Part shown: positions 33,828 through 42,422 of the stretch, piece after piece | Layout: every line of letters begins with the position of its first letter | Position numbering within the stretch: position 1 is the first letter of the stretch | Assembly: GCF_001613325.1 (NCBI RefSeq) | Contig: NZ_BDCD01000014.1 | Location: 248,001 to 312,000, forward strand | Direction of reading: 5' to 3' | From: Nocardia yamanashiensis NBRC 100130 | Lineage (GTDB): Bacteria > Actinomycetota > Actinomycetes > Mycobacteriales > Mycobacteriaceae | Length of the DNA: 64,000 nt | Notes under the pieces: model-generated | What the model saw: the letters and a program-made list of their open reading frames with translations, nothing else | Databases searched by the model: none | What the model was told of the DNA's origin: nothing | Position numbers and translations under genes: made by a program

Positions 33828-34825
33828 GCGTGGCAGCCTGCCTGGCCCTGTACGGATTCGTGGTCGCGGTGCTCGCGCCCTGGTTGCTGCTCAAGGTCGG
33901 GCAGAGCGGGGCGGCCCCCCGATTCGCCGTCGCGGCCTGGCTGAGCGCGATCGGATCGACGGTGCTGGCGTGGGTGGGGGCGTTCGCGATCCTGCTCATC
34001 GACCTGTTCACCCATCAGCTCTCCTCGGTGCCGCAACGGTTCATGGACAGCTGCCTGATGCATCTGCACGATGCCGCGGTCGGCGGCTACGGCTGGCCCA
34101 TCCAGTGGAGCCTGCTGCTGTTGTCCACCGCGGCCGCCATCGCCGCCGTGGTCACGGCGATGCGGCTGGCGCACGCGCTGGTGCGCGCGCGGCGATCCAC
34201 GCACGCGCACGCCCGCCTGGCGCGGATGGCGGGACGGCATCATCCCGAACTCGACGCGGTCGTGCTCGAAGTCGACGAGCCGGCCGCGTATTACGTTGCG
34301 GGGAAACCACACACGGTGGTGGTGAGCCGGGGCGCGCTCACCGCCCTCGACGACGATCATCTCGACGCGGTGCTGGCGCACGAACGCGCGCATCTGACCG
34401 GGCGTCACCATTTGATCCTGGCGCTCACCCGCGGACTGGCCGGGGTCGCGCCCCGTTTGCGATTGTTCACCACCGGCGCGACCGAGGTGGCGCGACTGCT
34501 GGAGATGATCGCCGATGATGCCGCGGCCCGCATCCACGGCCGGCCCACCGTCGTCGCCGCGCTCGTGACCTTCTCCGACGCGGCCAATCCCGACGTGGAC
34601 GCGGACAGCGCCGACCGCGGCGATACCACCGCCGCGTTCGGGACCACCCCGTCGGCGCTGGCCTCGCGCCTGGAACGACTTGTCGCGCCGCCGGCGGTGC
34701 TGCATCGAACGCGTGCCCGGGTCACGCTGGCCGCCGCCCTGGCCGCGGCCACGCTCATTCCCCTGGCGTCGATCCTGTCGATCGCGGTCGGGCTGGCCAT
34801 CTGCGAACCACTGCCGGGCGACTGA
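33824..34825 (+). CDS. M56-family membrane metallopeptidase (BlaR-type)
   Basis: 333 residues. Three to four transmembrane segments flank a metalloprotease core with HExxH as LAHERAHLTGRHH (His, Glu and His at about 186-190), and a conserved Asn/Asp-rich stretch DDHLDAVLAHERAH. Members such as BlaR1/MecR1 cut the BlaI/MecI repressor when a signal reaches the extracellular side. No sensor domain is visible. Unlike typical pairs it has no adjacent blaI; a BlaI-family gene is at 38217-38594. GTG 33824 overlaps the stop of a short upstream ORF. Confidence 0.85.
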   Translation: MSVAACLALYGFVVAVLAPWLLLKVGQSGAAPRFAVAAWLSAIGSTVLAWVGAFAILLIDLFTHQLSSVPQRFMDSCLMHLHDAAVGGYGWPIQWSLLLLSTAAAIAAVVTAMRLAHALVRARRSTHAHARLARMAGRHHPELDAVVLEVDEPAAYYVAGKPHTVVVSRGALTALDDDHLDAVLAHERAHLTGRHHLILALTRGLAGVAPRLRLFTTGATEVARLLEMIADDAAARIHGRPTVVAALVTFSDAANPDVDADSADRGDTTAAFGTTPSALASRLERLVAPPAVLHRTRARVTLAAALAAATLIPLASILSIAVGLAICEPLPGD

Positions 34826-34860
34826 GGAATCCGGAACGCGGACAACGAGTTCGGAACGAG

Positions 34861-34888
34861 ACCGGGTCCGGCTGTAGCCGGACCCGGT
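34861..34888. terminator. strong perfect hairpin after the M56 gene
   Basis: A perfect 13-bp inverted repeat (ACCGGGTCCGGCT / AGCCGGACCCGGT) with a two-base spacer, followed by TCCTCATCT. It lies between convergent genes (M56 gene on the left, MFS operon on the right) and can terminate transcription from both sides. Confidence 0.8.
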
Positions 34889-34925
34889 TCCTCATCTCCC
34901 GCGGCTCACCGCCAATTCCCGCCGC

Positions 34926-36299
34926 TCAACGCCTCGGGCGGGTCGGATAGTCGACCAGCCGACCCAGCGGCAATGTCGGCGGATCCGGGTCGATCCGGCG
35001 ATGCCGCCCGGGTCCGGCGGCCACCACCACGGGAAGCCGGTCCGTCACCGGATCGAAGCCCTCGGGAACGGCAGTGACGGGCAGGCCCCGCTTGTCCAGC
35101 CGGTACAGCGCGATGGCCGCGAGCACGCCGATGGCGGTGAGTCCGGCCCACACCGCCCACTCCACACCGGCCGAGCGAGCCGCGCCGACCACGGCCCCGG
35201 TGGCGAGGTTGCCGACCAGGATCCCGACCCCGACCACCGTGTTGTAGAAGCCGTAATGCGTTGCCACCAGCCGATTTCCCGACAGCGACACCACGGTGTC
35301 CATCTCGAACGGGAACACCGCCGCCGTCCCCACCGCCAGCAGCGCCGCCGCGAGCAACAGCGCGCCGATCGCCACCGGCGGCCCGAAAACCGCCGGGCCC
35401 GGCACGATCGCGAGCGGCACGAACGCGGCGGCCAGCACGCTCATACCCGCGACCAGACTGCGCCCGGTCCCCCAGCGCTCGCGCAGCCACCCGGTGATCC
35501 GCAACTGCCCGGCCACCGCGACCACGCCCGAGATGACGAAAATGGCCGAGGTGAGCGTCTGCGCGCGGGCACCCGCGATGTACTCCGCCTGCAGGGGCAG
35601 CGCCAGATACACCTGGAACGACAACACATACGAGCCGATCATGGCCAGCGCGAACGCCATGAACCGCCGATTGGTCACCACCGTGCGCCAATCCTCGAGC
35701 ACCGAGGCCGGACGGTCCGGCGCGGCGGCGCGGCGTGCGGGCAGCGCACCCAGCTGCGCCACCGTGAGCACCGCGAACACCAGCGCCGCCGCGCCCGCCG
35801 CGATCCGGAAATCCACCGCCAGCAAGGCGAGCCCGACCAGCGGACCGGCGAGAATGCCCGCCTGATAGAAGACATTGAACACCGCGAACGCCTCCACCCG
35901 GCGCTCACCCGCTTCCGCCGCGAGATAGGCGCGGACCGCCGGATTGAACAGCGCTCCGGCGAAACCCGTTGCCGCCGAAGCGATCAGCAACCCGGGCAGG
36001 GATTCGGCGAAGATCAGCAGCGCGAAACCGCCGGTGCGCAACAGACATCCGGCCACGATCAGCGGCTTGTAGCCGAGCCGGTCCGCGAGCGTGCCGCCGA
36101 GCAGGAACATGCCCTGCTGCGAGAAATTCCGCACCCCCAGCACCAGCCCGACCGCCCACGCCGCCAAACCCAGCGGACCCGCCAGATATCCGGCCAGATA
36201 CGGCATCAACATGTAGAAGCCCAGATTGATGCCGAACTGGTTGATCATGAGCAGCCGCGCGGCGGTGTCGAAGCCCCGGAACCGCGCCCACACGCTCAC
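34926..36299 (-). CDS. MFS transporter
   Basis: 457 residues with twelve hydrophobic segments, for example FGINLGFYMLMPYLAGYLAGPLGLAAWAVGLVLG and the MFS loop motif GGTLADRLGYKPLIVAG between helices 2 and 3. It resembles the drug/metabolite exporter (DHA) subfamily. GTG 36299 overlaps the TGA of the PLP-enzyme gene (GTGA), so the pair is translationally coupled, and this protein likely exports the enzyme's product or protects the cell from it. Confidence 0.85.
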   Translation of the reverse strand: MSVWARFRGFDTAARLLMINQFGINLGFYMLMPYLAGYLAGPLGLAAWAVGLVLGVRNFSQQGMFLLGGTLADRLGYKPLIVAGCLLRTGGFALLIFAESLPGLLIASAATGFAGALFNPAVRAYLAAEAGERRVEAFAVFNVFYQAGILAGPLVGLALLAVDFRIAAGAAALVFAVLTVAQLGALPARRAAAPDRPASVLEDWRTVVTNRRFMAFALAMIGSYVLSFQVYLALPLQAEYIAGARAQTLTSAIFVISGVVAVAGQLRITGWLRERWGTGRSLVAGMSVLAAAFVPLAIVPGPAVFGPPVAIGALLLAAALLAVGTAAVFPFEMDTVVSLSGNRLVATHYGFYNTVVGVGILVGNLATGAVVGAARSAGVEWAVWAGLTAIGVLAAIALYRLDKRGLPVTAVPEGFDPVTDRLPVVVAAGPGRHRRIDPDPPTLPLGRLVDYPTRPRR

Positions 36300-37420
36300 G
36301 AGGCGCGCTCCGCGGCCGCTCCGCTCGGATCGAGCACCGTGGCGCAACGGGTCCACCGGGTCACCTGACGCTCGCCCGGATGATCGATGGTGTCCGGCGC
36401 ATCCGGTGCGGCGGTGGCGAGCAGACCGTGCTCGGCGCAGTACGCGTCGTTGTACACGGTGTCGAAATAGCGGTGCGGCCCATCGGGAAACACGGCCGCG
36501 ATCCGGGTGCCGGGCGCGAACCTGCGCGCCGCCCAGCCCGCCACCAACGCCACCGCGCCGACGCTCCAGCCGCCGCTGGCGTGATAGTTGGCGGCCAGCG
36601 CCCGGCACGCCCACACCGCTTCGGCCGGCGCCACCCAATGCACCTCGGCGAACGCGCCATAGTCCACATTGCGCGGATAGATGCTCGAGCCCAGGCCGCG
36701 CATCAGCCGCGTACCCGCCTGCTGACCGAAAATCGTGGAGGCCACGGTGTCCACGCCGATCAGCCGCAAGCCCGGCTCGAACTCACGCAGCACCCGCGCC
36801 ACACCCGCCGAATGCCCACCCGTGCCGACCGCGCACACCAGCACGTCCACGCCGCCGAGCTGCGAGATCAGTTCCAGCGCAAGGGATTCGTAGCCGTCCA
36901 CATTGTCGGGATTGCTGTACTGGTCGGGGCACCAGGCATCGGGTTCGGCGGCCAGCAGTTCGGCCACCCGGTCGCGGCGCGCCTGCTGCCAGCCGCCGTC
37001 GGGATGCGGTTCGGCGACCAGATCGACCCGCGCGCCGTACGCGGCGAGCATACGGGCCACAATGGGTTCCAGACCGGGATCGGTCACCACCGTCACCGGA
37101 TGGTGGTGCACCAGTCCGGCCAGCGCCAACCCCAAACCCAGAGTGCCGCTGGTGGATTCCACGATGCGCGCGCCGGGCGCCAGCTCACCGCGTTCCTCGG
37201 CGCGGCGCACCATGTGCAGGGCGGGCCGGTCCTTCATACCGCCGGGATTGAAGCCCTCGAGCTTGGCCCAGAAACCGCGACCGGCCGGGGCCAGGGGTTC
37301 CCCGACCCACAGCACCGGGGTATTGCCGACCAGCGCGCCGAGGCGGCGAGCCGCGCCGGGGGCGGCGACCACCGGGCCGCCGGGCAGCGCGGTGAGTTCG
37401 TCGAGCACAACTTTGTCCAT
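36296..37420 (-). CDS. PLP-dependent cysteine-synthase-family enzyme
   Basis: 374 residues. The PLP lysine lies in KLEGFNPGGMKDRPALHM (about 53-70), with the phosphate-binding block ESTSGTLGLGLALAG and later GTGGHSAGVARVLREFEPGLRLIGVD. In the cysteine-synthase family this is the O-acetylserine, O-phosphoserine or cystathionine type; the C-terminal extension (~60 residues ending RWTRCATVLDPSG) is unusual. With an MFS exporter directly coupled downstream, synthesis of an amino-acid-like metabolite for export is plausible, as in SbnA-like pathways; this is inference. ATG 37420 follows GGAAG. Confidence 0.8.
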   Translation of the reverse strand: MDKVVLDELTALPGGPVVAAPGAARRLGALVGNTPVLWVGEPLAPAGRGFWAKLEGFNPGGMKDRPALHMVRRAEERGELAPGARIVESTSGTLGLGLALAGLVHHHPVTVVTDPGLEPIVARMLAAYGARVDLVAEPHPDGGWQQARRDRVAELLAAEPDAWCPDQYSNPDNVDGYESLALELISQLGGVDVLVCAVGTGGHSAGVARVLREFEPGLRLIGVDTVASTIFGQQAGTRLMRGLGSSIYPRNVDYGAFAEVHWVAPAEAVWACRALAANYHASGGWSVGAVALVAGWAARRFAPGTRIAAVFPDGPHRYFDTVYNDAYCAEHGLLATAAPDAPDTIDHPGERQVTRWTRCATVLDPSGAAAERAS

Positions 37421-37520
37421 GACTATCGCTTCCTGTATCGAAACCGCCACGCGGGCGGCCGGACGTGCGCGGGCAGTGGACACCGGCCGGCGCATACCGC
37501 GGCGGCCTGGCGCTGACCGA

Positions 37521-37985
37521 TCAGCGTCGGGCGATACACAAGCGCGTCAGCAGCATTCGGCCGCTGACGACGGCAGACCACGGTCCGGGCGGGCCGCGTT
37601 CGGTGGCCGCCGCGGCGGCCGCGGCGAGGACCGGGAGCAGGAAGGCGAGCAGCAGCAACGGCGAGAGCACGGCGATCTGGGCCGTCGACTCGGTGGGCAG
37701 GGCGGACTTCAGGCAGTGCCACAGGTGCGGACCGCAGTCCTCGGCAGTGCCGGAGAGACCTTTCACCACGGTGATCGCGTGCACGGTCGCGGGGTGGCCG
37801 TGCACGACCGCGTCCGGGTTCGGGCTCGCCGCCGGCAGGCTGGGCGCGACACGAATCGCGGTGTGCGGATGGCCTTCCCCGCGCAACAGCACACAGTCCG
37901 CGATCGCCGCCACCACCAGCAGGGCGATCAGCAGGCCCGAGACCAGGACGGTGTGCCGGCGCAGCGCGCCCCGGCCTGCCGCCAT
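37521..37985 (-). CDS. two-helix membrane protein with His/Cys-rich extracellular loop
   Basis: 154 residues. Hydrophobic helices at about residues 13-31 and 106-128 flank a ~70-residue loop rich in His and Cys (GEGHPHTAIRV, VVHGHPATVHAITVVKG, EDCGPHLWHCLK). The C-terminal SGRMLLTRLCIARR pattern is seen in several small actinobacterial membrane proteins. The His/Cys content hints at metal binding, and LpqS-like proteins are similar, but I am not certain of the family. ATG 37985 follows GGGGAGG. A BlaI-like sequence (TCTACTATCCGGGTACGTAC) lies about 96 bases upstream. Confidence 0.55.
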   Translation of the reverse strand: MAAGRGALRRHTVLVSGLLIALLVVAAIADCVLLRGEGHPHTAIRVAPSLPAASPNPDAVVHGHPATVHAITVVKGLSGTAEDCGPHLWHCLKSALPTESTAQIAVLSPLLLLAFLLPVLAAAAAAATERGPPGPWSAVVSGRMLLTRLCIARR

Positions 37986-38080
37986 CTCGCACCTCCCCGC
38001 CTCGAATCCGCCCGACCGTGCGTCATTTTCGCGGGCGGAGTACACAGCGTTGCCATGCCACCGACACCGTCCCGACACAA

Positions 38081-38100
38081 TCTACTATCCGGGTACGTAC
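38081..38100 (-). promoter_or_regulatory. weak BlaI-type operator candidate, copy 3
   Basis: TCTACTATCCGGGTACGTAC upstream of the small membrane-protein gene; it shares TCTACT and TACGTAC with the copies at 4215 and 38736, but with different spacing. Weak support. Confidence 0.3.
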
Positions 38101-38216
38101 TTGCGGGGGTTCGGAGCGGGTGTCGCAGACCACATCTCGTCCGCGTGTCGCACACCGGAAGCCGGACGGCGGCTACCCGCACCGTCGTGCCGGTGCGGGT
38201 AGTCGGGGAGCGAGCG

Positions 38217-38594
38217 CTAGCCGCGCTTGGAGCGGGAGATGCGGCGCAGGGCGGCGCGCAGGCCCTCGGATTCCTCGGCGCTCATCTGCTCCAGGAAGTG
38301 CGCGAGGACCAACTCGGAACGGCCGCCGCTGCCCAGCGCCTCACGCATCAGGCGGGCGCTGTACTCCTCGCGCGTCAGCGTCGGCCAGTAGGCGTACGCC
38401 TTCCCGACCCGCTCGCGCTCGAGCCAGCCCTTGCGATGCAGATTGTCCATCGTCGACATCACCGTCGTATAGGCGATATCGCGTTCGGCGGCGAGTTCGT
38501 CGAAGACCTCGCGCACGGTCGTTTTCTCGGCTCGGTCCCAGATGCGCTCGATGACGACCGTTTCCAGGTCACCGAAGCCTCGTGCAGCAGCCAT
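38217..38594 (-). CDS. BlaI/MecI/CopY-family repressor
   Basis: 125 residues. The N-terminal winged helix (VVIERIWDRAEKTTVREVFDELAAERDIAYTTVMSTMDNLHRKGWLERERVGKAYAYWPTLTREEY, about 14-78) is textbook BlaI, followed by a short dimerisation tail. Such repressors dimerise on short palindromes and are relieved by proteolysis or ligand. A 19-base palindrome-containing element identical to one upstream of the membrane-protein gene at 4297 lies 141 bases upstream, consistent with autoregulation and a shared regulon. The M56 protease that could cleave it is 3.4 kb away. Named BlaI by fold, not by proven function. Confidence 0.9.
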   Translation of the reverse strand: MAAARGFGDLETVVIERIWDRAEKTTVREVFDELAAERDIAYTTVMSTMDNLHRKGWLERERVGKAYAYWPTLTREEYSARLMREALGSGGRSELVLAHFLEQMSAEESEGLRAALRRISRSKRG

Positions 38595-38735
38595 GTTCCA
38601 CGTCTCCTCACCTCACGGCCCGGCCGTCATCCGCTCCCGGGCCACGTTCCGGTGCGTAGTGGTACCCGATCGTAGGGGGACGTCTGGACAGGCTCAAGCC
38701 GCCGTCTACGACACGGAACGTTCCCTCATATACGC

Positions 38736-38754
38736 TCTACGTACGTAGACAGTA
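38736..38754 (-). promoter_or_regulatory. BlaI-type operator, copy 2
   Basis: Reverse complement of the 19-base element at 4215-4233, containing TCTACGTACGTAGA; it is 141 bases upstream of the blaI start, in the same orientation relative to it as copy 1 is to the membrane-protein gene. The palindrome GGAACGTTCC (38715-38724) lies between it and blaI. Confidence 0.65.
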
Positions 38755-38825
38755 CTATCGTGCCCCGGAGGCGCGGCGGCCGCAACCGGAGCGGCGAATC
38801 GGGGCGCACCCCGGGCCGATCCGGG

Positions 38826-39188
38826 TCAATCCGCGATTCGATGGCCCGCCTCGCGCAGCGCGTCCGACGCCTCGGGCAGCCGATGGCCGGGCACCAGCAC
38901 CAGATCCGCGTGATAGGTCGAGGCGACGAAGACCGGGATGCCGGACTCCGCCAGCGGGCCGATCAGCGCGGCCAGCATGCCCGGCTGATCCAGGCCGTGC
39001 GAGCCGTCGCCGTAGAAGCCCTTCCAGATCTCACCCTCGGCCCAGGCCGGGGCCTCGCGAATCACGGTGAGGCCCTCGGGCGCTCGCACCAGCGCGATCC
39101 ATTCGTCGTCTTCGGGGAAGGTGGAGTTCGGCAGATGCTCGACCGCGAACTGCGACGGGACGATGCGCAAACGCTGACTGGTGCCCAT
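38826..39188 (-). CDS. ACT-domain protein (CASTOR-type)
   Basis: 120 residues with two ACT halves: WIALVRAPEGLTVIREAP (about 30-47) and HGLDQPGMLAALIGPLAESGIPVFVASTYHADLVLVP (about 64-100). These small proteins resemble the ACT domains found in amino-acid-binding regulatory proteins such as CASTOR. A role in sensing an amino acid is possible but unproven. It ends 72 bases before the BlaI operator region. Confidence 0.75.
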   Translation of the reverse strand: MGTSQRLRIVPSQFAVEHLPNSTFPEDDEWIALVRAPEGLTVIREAPAWAEGEIWKGFYGDGSHGLDQPGMLAALIGPLAESGIPVFVASTYHADLVLVPGHRLPEASDALREAGHRIAD

Positions 39189-39294
39189 GCGGTCATCGTA
39201 GGCGGAGGCGGGGATCCGGCCCGGCGGCCGGGAATTGGTTCTAGCGACTAAAATTCGCGTGACGGTCGAGCACGACCGCCGTAGGGTCTGCGGA

Positions 39295-40122
39295 ATGACT
39301 ACGAGCCCAAAACAAATCGCCAGTGAGAACGAGCGGATCGCCGACGCGGGCAGCTATCGGACCCCGGAAGGACTGCTCGTCGAGATCGGCGCGCAGCTGG
39401 CCGCGGCCCGCGCCGGAACCGTGTCCTACACGCCCGAAGACGACGTAAGCGGCGGCCGCACTGGAGCTTTCACCGGGACCATGGAAGTGACCGCCGAGGG
39501 CAGCATCGAAGCGGCACGGCGACTGCACCGCGAGGGACGGACCGCCATCGCGGTGCTCAATTTCGCTTCCGCGCGCAATCCCGGCGGCGGATACCTCGGC
39601 GGCGCGCGCGCCCAGGAAGAGGACCTGTGCCGCAGCGCGCTACTGTATCGATCACTGCTCGAAGCGCCCGATTACTATGCCGCGCATCGCGCCTCGACCG
39701 ATCTGCGCTACAGCCATCGCGTGATCTACTCCCCCGGCGTGCCGGTAATCCGGGACGACCGGAGCGAGCTTGCCGCCCACCCGTTCCCACTGTCGTTCCT
39801 CACCTCGCCGGCCCCGAACGCCGGACAGCTGGCGTTGCGCAACGACGGCGCACCGGTACCCGTAGCCGACATCCTGATCGAACGCGCCACCAGGGTGCTC
39901 GCGGTGGCCGCGCGCCATGAGGTCCGGACGCTCGTGCTCGGCGCTTGGGGATGCGGCGTGTTCCGCAATGACCCCACCGAAGTCGCCGCGGCATTCGACC
40001 AGGCATTGTGCACCAACGGGGCGCCGTTCGACCACGTCACCTTCGCAGTGTGGGATCGTTCCCCCATCTCAGCCAATCGCGCGGCCTTCGAATCCCGATT
40101 CGGCGCTGCCGCCCCGCGCTGA
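39295..40122 (+). CDS. bacterial PARG-type macrodomain hydrolase (TIGR02452)
   Basis: 275 residues. The catalytic loop GGGYLGGARAQEEDLCR fits the GGG-X6-8-QEE signature of poly(ADP-ribose) glycohydrolases, and the fold includes VLNFASARNPGGGYLGGA, HRVIYSPGVPVIRDD and LVLGAWGCGVFRNDP. It would cleave ADP-ribose chains or related O-glycosidic links. No ADP-ribosyltransferase gene is nearby. ATG 39295 is chosen (the frame extends to 39235); domain length matches the family. Confidence 0.85.
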   Translation: MTTSPKQIASENERIADAGSYRTPEGLLVEIGAQLAAARAGTVSYTPEDDVSGGRTGAFTGTMEVTAEGSIEAARRLHREGRTAIAVLNFASARNPGGGYLGGARAQEEDLCRSALLYRSLLEAPDYYAAHRASTDLRYSHRVIYSPGVPVIRDDRSELAAHPFPLSFLTSPAPNAGQLALRNDGAPVPVADILIERATRVLAVAARHEVRTLVLGAWGCGVFRNDPTEVAAAFDQALCTNGAPFDHVTFAVWDRSPISANRAAFESRFGAAAPR

Positions 40123-40136
40123 TCGACACGCTTTTC

Positions 40137-40154
40137 GCCCGGCCTCGTCCGGGC
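40137..40154. terminator. short GC hairpin after PARG gene
   Basis: GCCCGG-CCTCGT-CCGGGC, a 6-bp stem with a 6-base loop, 15 bases after the stop; no T-run, so support is modest. The rest of the gap to 40365 holds nothing I recognise. Confidence 0.35.
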
Positions 40155-40365
40155 CGTCCTTCATCTTCGAGGTGGACGACGACACCTGCGATTTCCATGC
40201 ATAGATCGCAATATCCGCAAAAGGTGATGTAGGTGTCGGCCACAAATCCCGACCTGGCCCCGAATTCCGTTTCTGCTCCGCATTATTGAAGGGAGCCGCG
40301 ATTTCGCCCGGGTGCCCGGGCGGCTCGCTGACCCGTACTCGGTGTGGAGCCAGGAGGTTCGAGGC

Positions 40366-41376
40366 ATGGTGACTGTGATCGGCGGAGGCATTGCCGGATC
40401 GGCGCTCGCGGGAGGGCTGGCGCGGCGCGGTCTTCCGGTGACGTTGTACGAGCGGCAATCGAATGGTTCCGGCGGCGGGGCGTTTCTGTTCATCGACGAT
40501 CGCGGGCATCGTGCGCTGACCGAGCTCGGGGTGGCGCAGGAGGCGATCGACGCGGCGTCGTATCCGGTCACGGGCGGGCTGGCGTATGCGAACGGGCTCG
40601 GGCGGCGCGGTACCACCACCGGGCGAGGGCATCGATTCTGGCTGCGGCGCAATCTCATCGGCATGCTGGGCGATTTCGTCGCGGACTCCGGCGTGAAGGC
40701 AGAGTATGGGACAGGCATTGCTGACGTCGACGGATTCGGTGACGATCTGCTCGTCGGGGCGGACGGCATCGATTCGACCGTGCGGGCTCGGATCGAACCC
40801 GAGCGCGTCACCGAATACGCGGGCGACGTCGTGCTGTACGGCATGACAACGGTGCCGGTGGAGCTGCCGACCGCGCCCGCCACGCTGCACTTCTTCGCCG
40901 AAATGCCTGCGCCCGGACCGCCGGTGAGCACCTTGGGGCATATCTGGCGGCCCGGCGATCCGGCCGCGCTGTGGTTCGTGCGGCTGCCCCGGCCGGCGCT
41001 CACCGGGGGTGATGATCTCGGGTTGCGGCCGATCGACGAATGGGCCGAGGACATTCTCGCGGCTACGCCGACGAATCGGGCACTGCTGGAGACGTTCCTG
41101 GGGGCGACCGATGCGGTTCACGTCAGCAATGCGCGCAATGTGCCCCTGGAAGATGCTGCCGCGCCGAATGATTCGGTGCTGCTGATCGGGGATGCCGATC
41201 ATGCGATCACGCCTGCGGCAGGGGTGGGCGCGCGGGATGCGCTGGAGGACGCCCATGCCGTCTTCCAGGCGGTGACCACCGGCTCCTCCCCCGCCGCCGC
41301 GATGGCCGAACGGCGGCAACGGATTCTGGCGGATCGCGCGCAGGCTCAGGCGGCCATGCGCCGCAGTGCGGGGTAG
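40366..41376 (+). CDS. FAD-dependent monooxygenase
   Basis: 336 residues with the full PHBH-type layout: VIGGGIAGSALAGGLARRG at the start, DLLVGADGIDSTVRARI (about 126-142) and the second FAD motif LIGDADHAITPAAGVGARDALEDA (about 274-297). Compact relatives are ~380 residues, so it is slightly short, with a reduced substrate domain. ATG 40366 follows AGGAGG. Substrate unknown; not adjacent to pathway genes. Confidence 0.85.
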   Translation: MVTVIGGGIAGSALAGGLARRGLPVTLYERQSNGSGGGAFLFIDDRGHRALTELGVAQEAIDAASYPVTGGLAYANGLGRRGTTTGRGHRFWLRRNLIGMLGDFVADSGVKAEYGTGIADVDGFGDDLLVGADGIDSTVRARIEPERVTEYAGDVVLYGMTTVPVELPTAPATLHFFAEMPAPGPPVSTLGHIWRPGDPAALWFVRLPRPALTGGDDLGLRPIDEWAEDILAATPTNRALLETFLGATDAVHVSNARNVPLEDAAAPNDSVLLIGDADHAITPAAGVGARDALEDAHAVFQAVTTGSSPAAAMAERRQRILADRAQAQAAMRRSAG

Positions 41377-41379
41377 GTG

Positions 41380-42312
41380 TTAGGGGAGGACGAGGGTGGC
41401 CAGGACCGGGCGATGGTCGGAGGTGGGCAGGTCCAGGACGCGGAGGTCGCGGATGCCGATGCGGCGGTCGGCCAGAACGTGATCGAGGGTGACCGCCGGG
41501 ATCGGGTCGCCGTCGTAGGGGCCCCAGGTGCCGGTGAAACCCTTGCCGAGCACGCTGGCGGCGTCGCGGTAACCGGAGTCGAGCAGGGTGCGGAGGGTGG
41601 AGTGGTCGAGGGTGGCGTTGAAGTCGCCGAGGAGGATGCGCGGGGCGCCGTCCGGGGTGGCGGCGGGCTGGCGGCGGTAGCTTTCGCGCCAGGGTTCGAC
41701 GGCTTCGCGGCCCCACGGGGCGGCGGGGTGGACCGATTCGATCAGGACGCCGGAGGGTAGTTCGGCGATGGCCTGGGTGAAGCCCCACGGGTTGTGGCGC
41801 AGGCCGGCGTCGCGGATCGGGAGGCGGGAGAAGATGCCGGAACCGCCGACGCCCGCCGCCGGATAGCTCACCGCGTACGGGAAATGCCTGGCGAAGGCGG
41901 TCGCGAAGGCGGGGGTGAGCTCTTGCACCGCAACGATATCCACGTCGGCGGCCAGGGCGGCCAGCTGCTCGGGATCGGCGGTGCCCTCGAGGACGTTCGC
42001 GGACAGGACGCGCAGGTCCGCGCCTTTCGCGCCATTGATCGGGTCGCTGTCGGCGAACCAGCGCGGGAGCACGCACGCGGCCAGGGCGATCACGGCGGCG
42101 AGACCGGCCACCGCGGCGATTCGCTGCCGCAGGACCAGGGTCAGCGCGAGCGGCAGCAGGGCGAGGACGGTCACGTACGGGGTGAAGGCGATCAGCTGGA
42201 CCATCGGGTACCAGGAGTCCAGGCCGGCGATCCTGATCATGGCCCAGACCGTGCCGGGCACGACCGCCAGCCAGGCCGCAATCGGCTTCCACCGCATCGT
42301 CTTCCATCGCAT
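41380..42312 (-). CDS. membrane-anchored endonuclease/exonuclease/phosphatase-fold protein
   Basis: 310 residues. Three hydrophobic segments in the first ~90 residues (about 10-30, 42-58, 63-81) are followed by an EEP domain: RVLSANVLEGTADPEQLAAL, VDIVAVQELTPAF, a metal/catalytic segment RILLGDFNATLDHSTLRTLL and the C-terminal LDHVLADRRIG...SDHRPVLATL. The catalytic His pairs and DFN are intact, so the enzyme could be a phosphodiesterase, sphingomyelinase-like or nuclease facing the outside. Start is uncertain among 42321 (GTG), 42312 (ATG) and 42297 (ATG); a repeated MRWK motif makes the region ambiguous. Confidence 0.8.
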   Translation of the reverse strand: MRWKTMRWKPIAAWLAVVPGTVWAMIRIAGLDSWYPMVQLIAFTPYVTVLALLPLALTLVLRQRIAAVAGLAAVIALAACVLPRWFADSDPINGAKGADLRVLSANVLEGTADPEQLAALAADVDIVAVQELTPAFATAFARHFPYAVSYPAAGVGGSGIFSRLPIRDAGLRHNPWGFTQAIAELPSGVLIESVHPAAPWGREAVEPWRESYRRQPAATPDGAPRILLGDFNATLDHSTLRTLLDSGYRDAASVLGKGFTGTWGPYDGDPIPAVTLDHVLADRRIGIRDLRVLDLPTSDHRPVLATLVLP

Positions 42313-42422
42313 CGGCCTCACGGTAGCGGGGCCATCGGGGCGAATTCACGCCGGAATCGTGAGGATCTTGTGGATGTTCCGGGTGCGAGCGGCCCGAACG
42401 GTTGCTCTAGGCTCCTGCTCTT

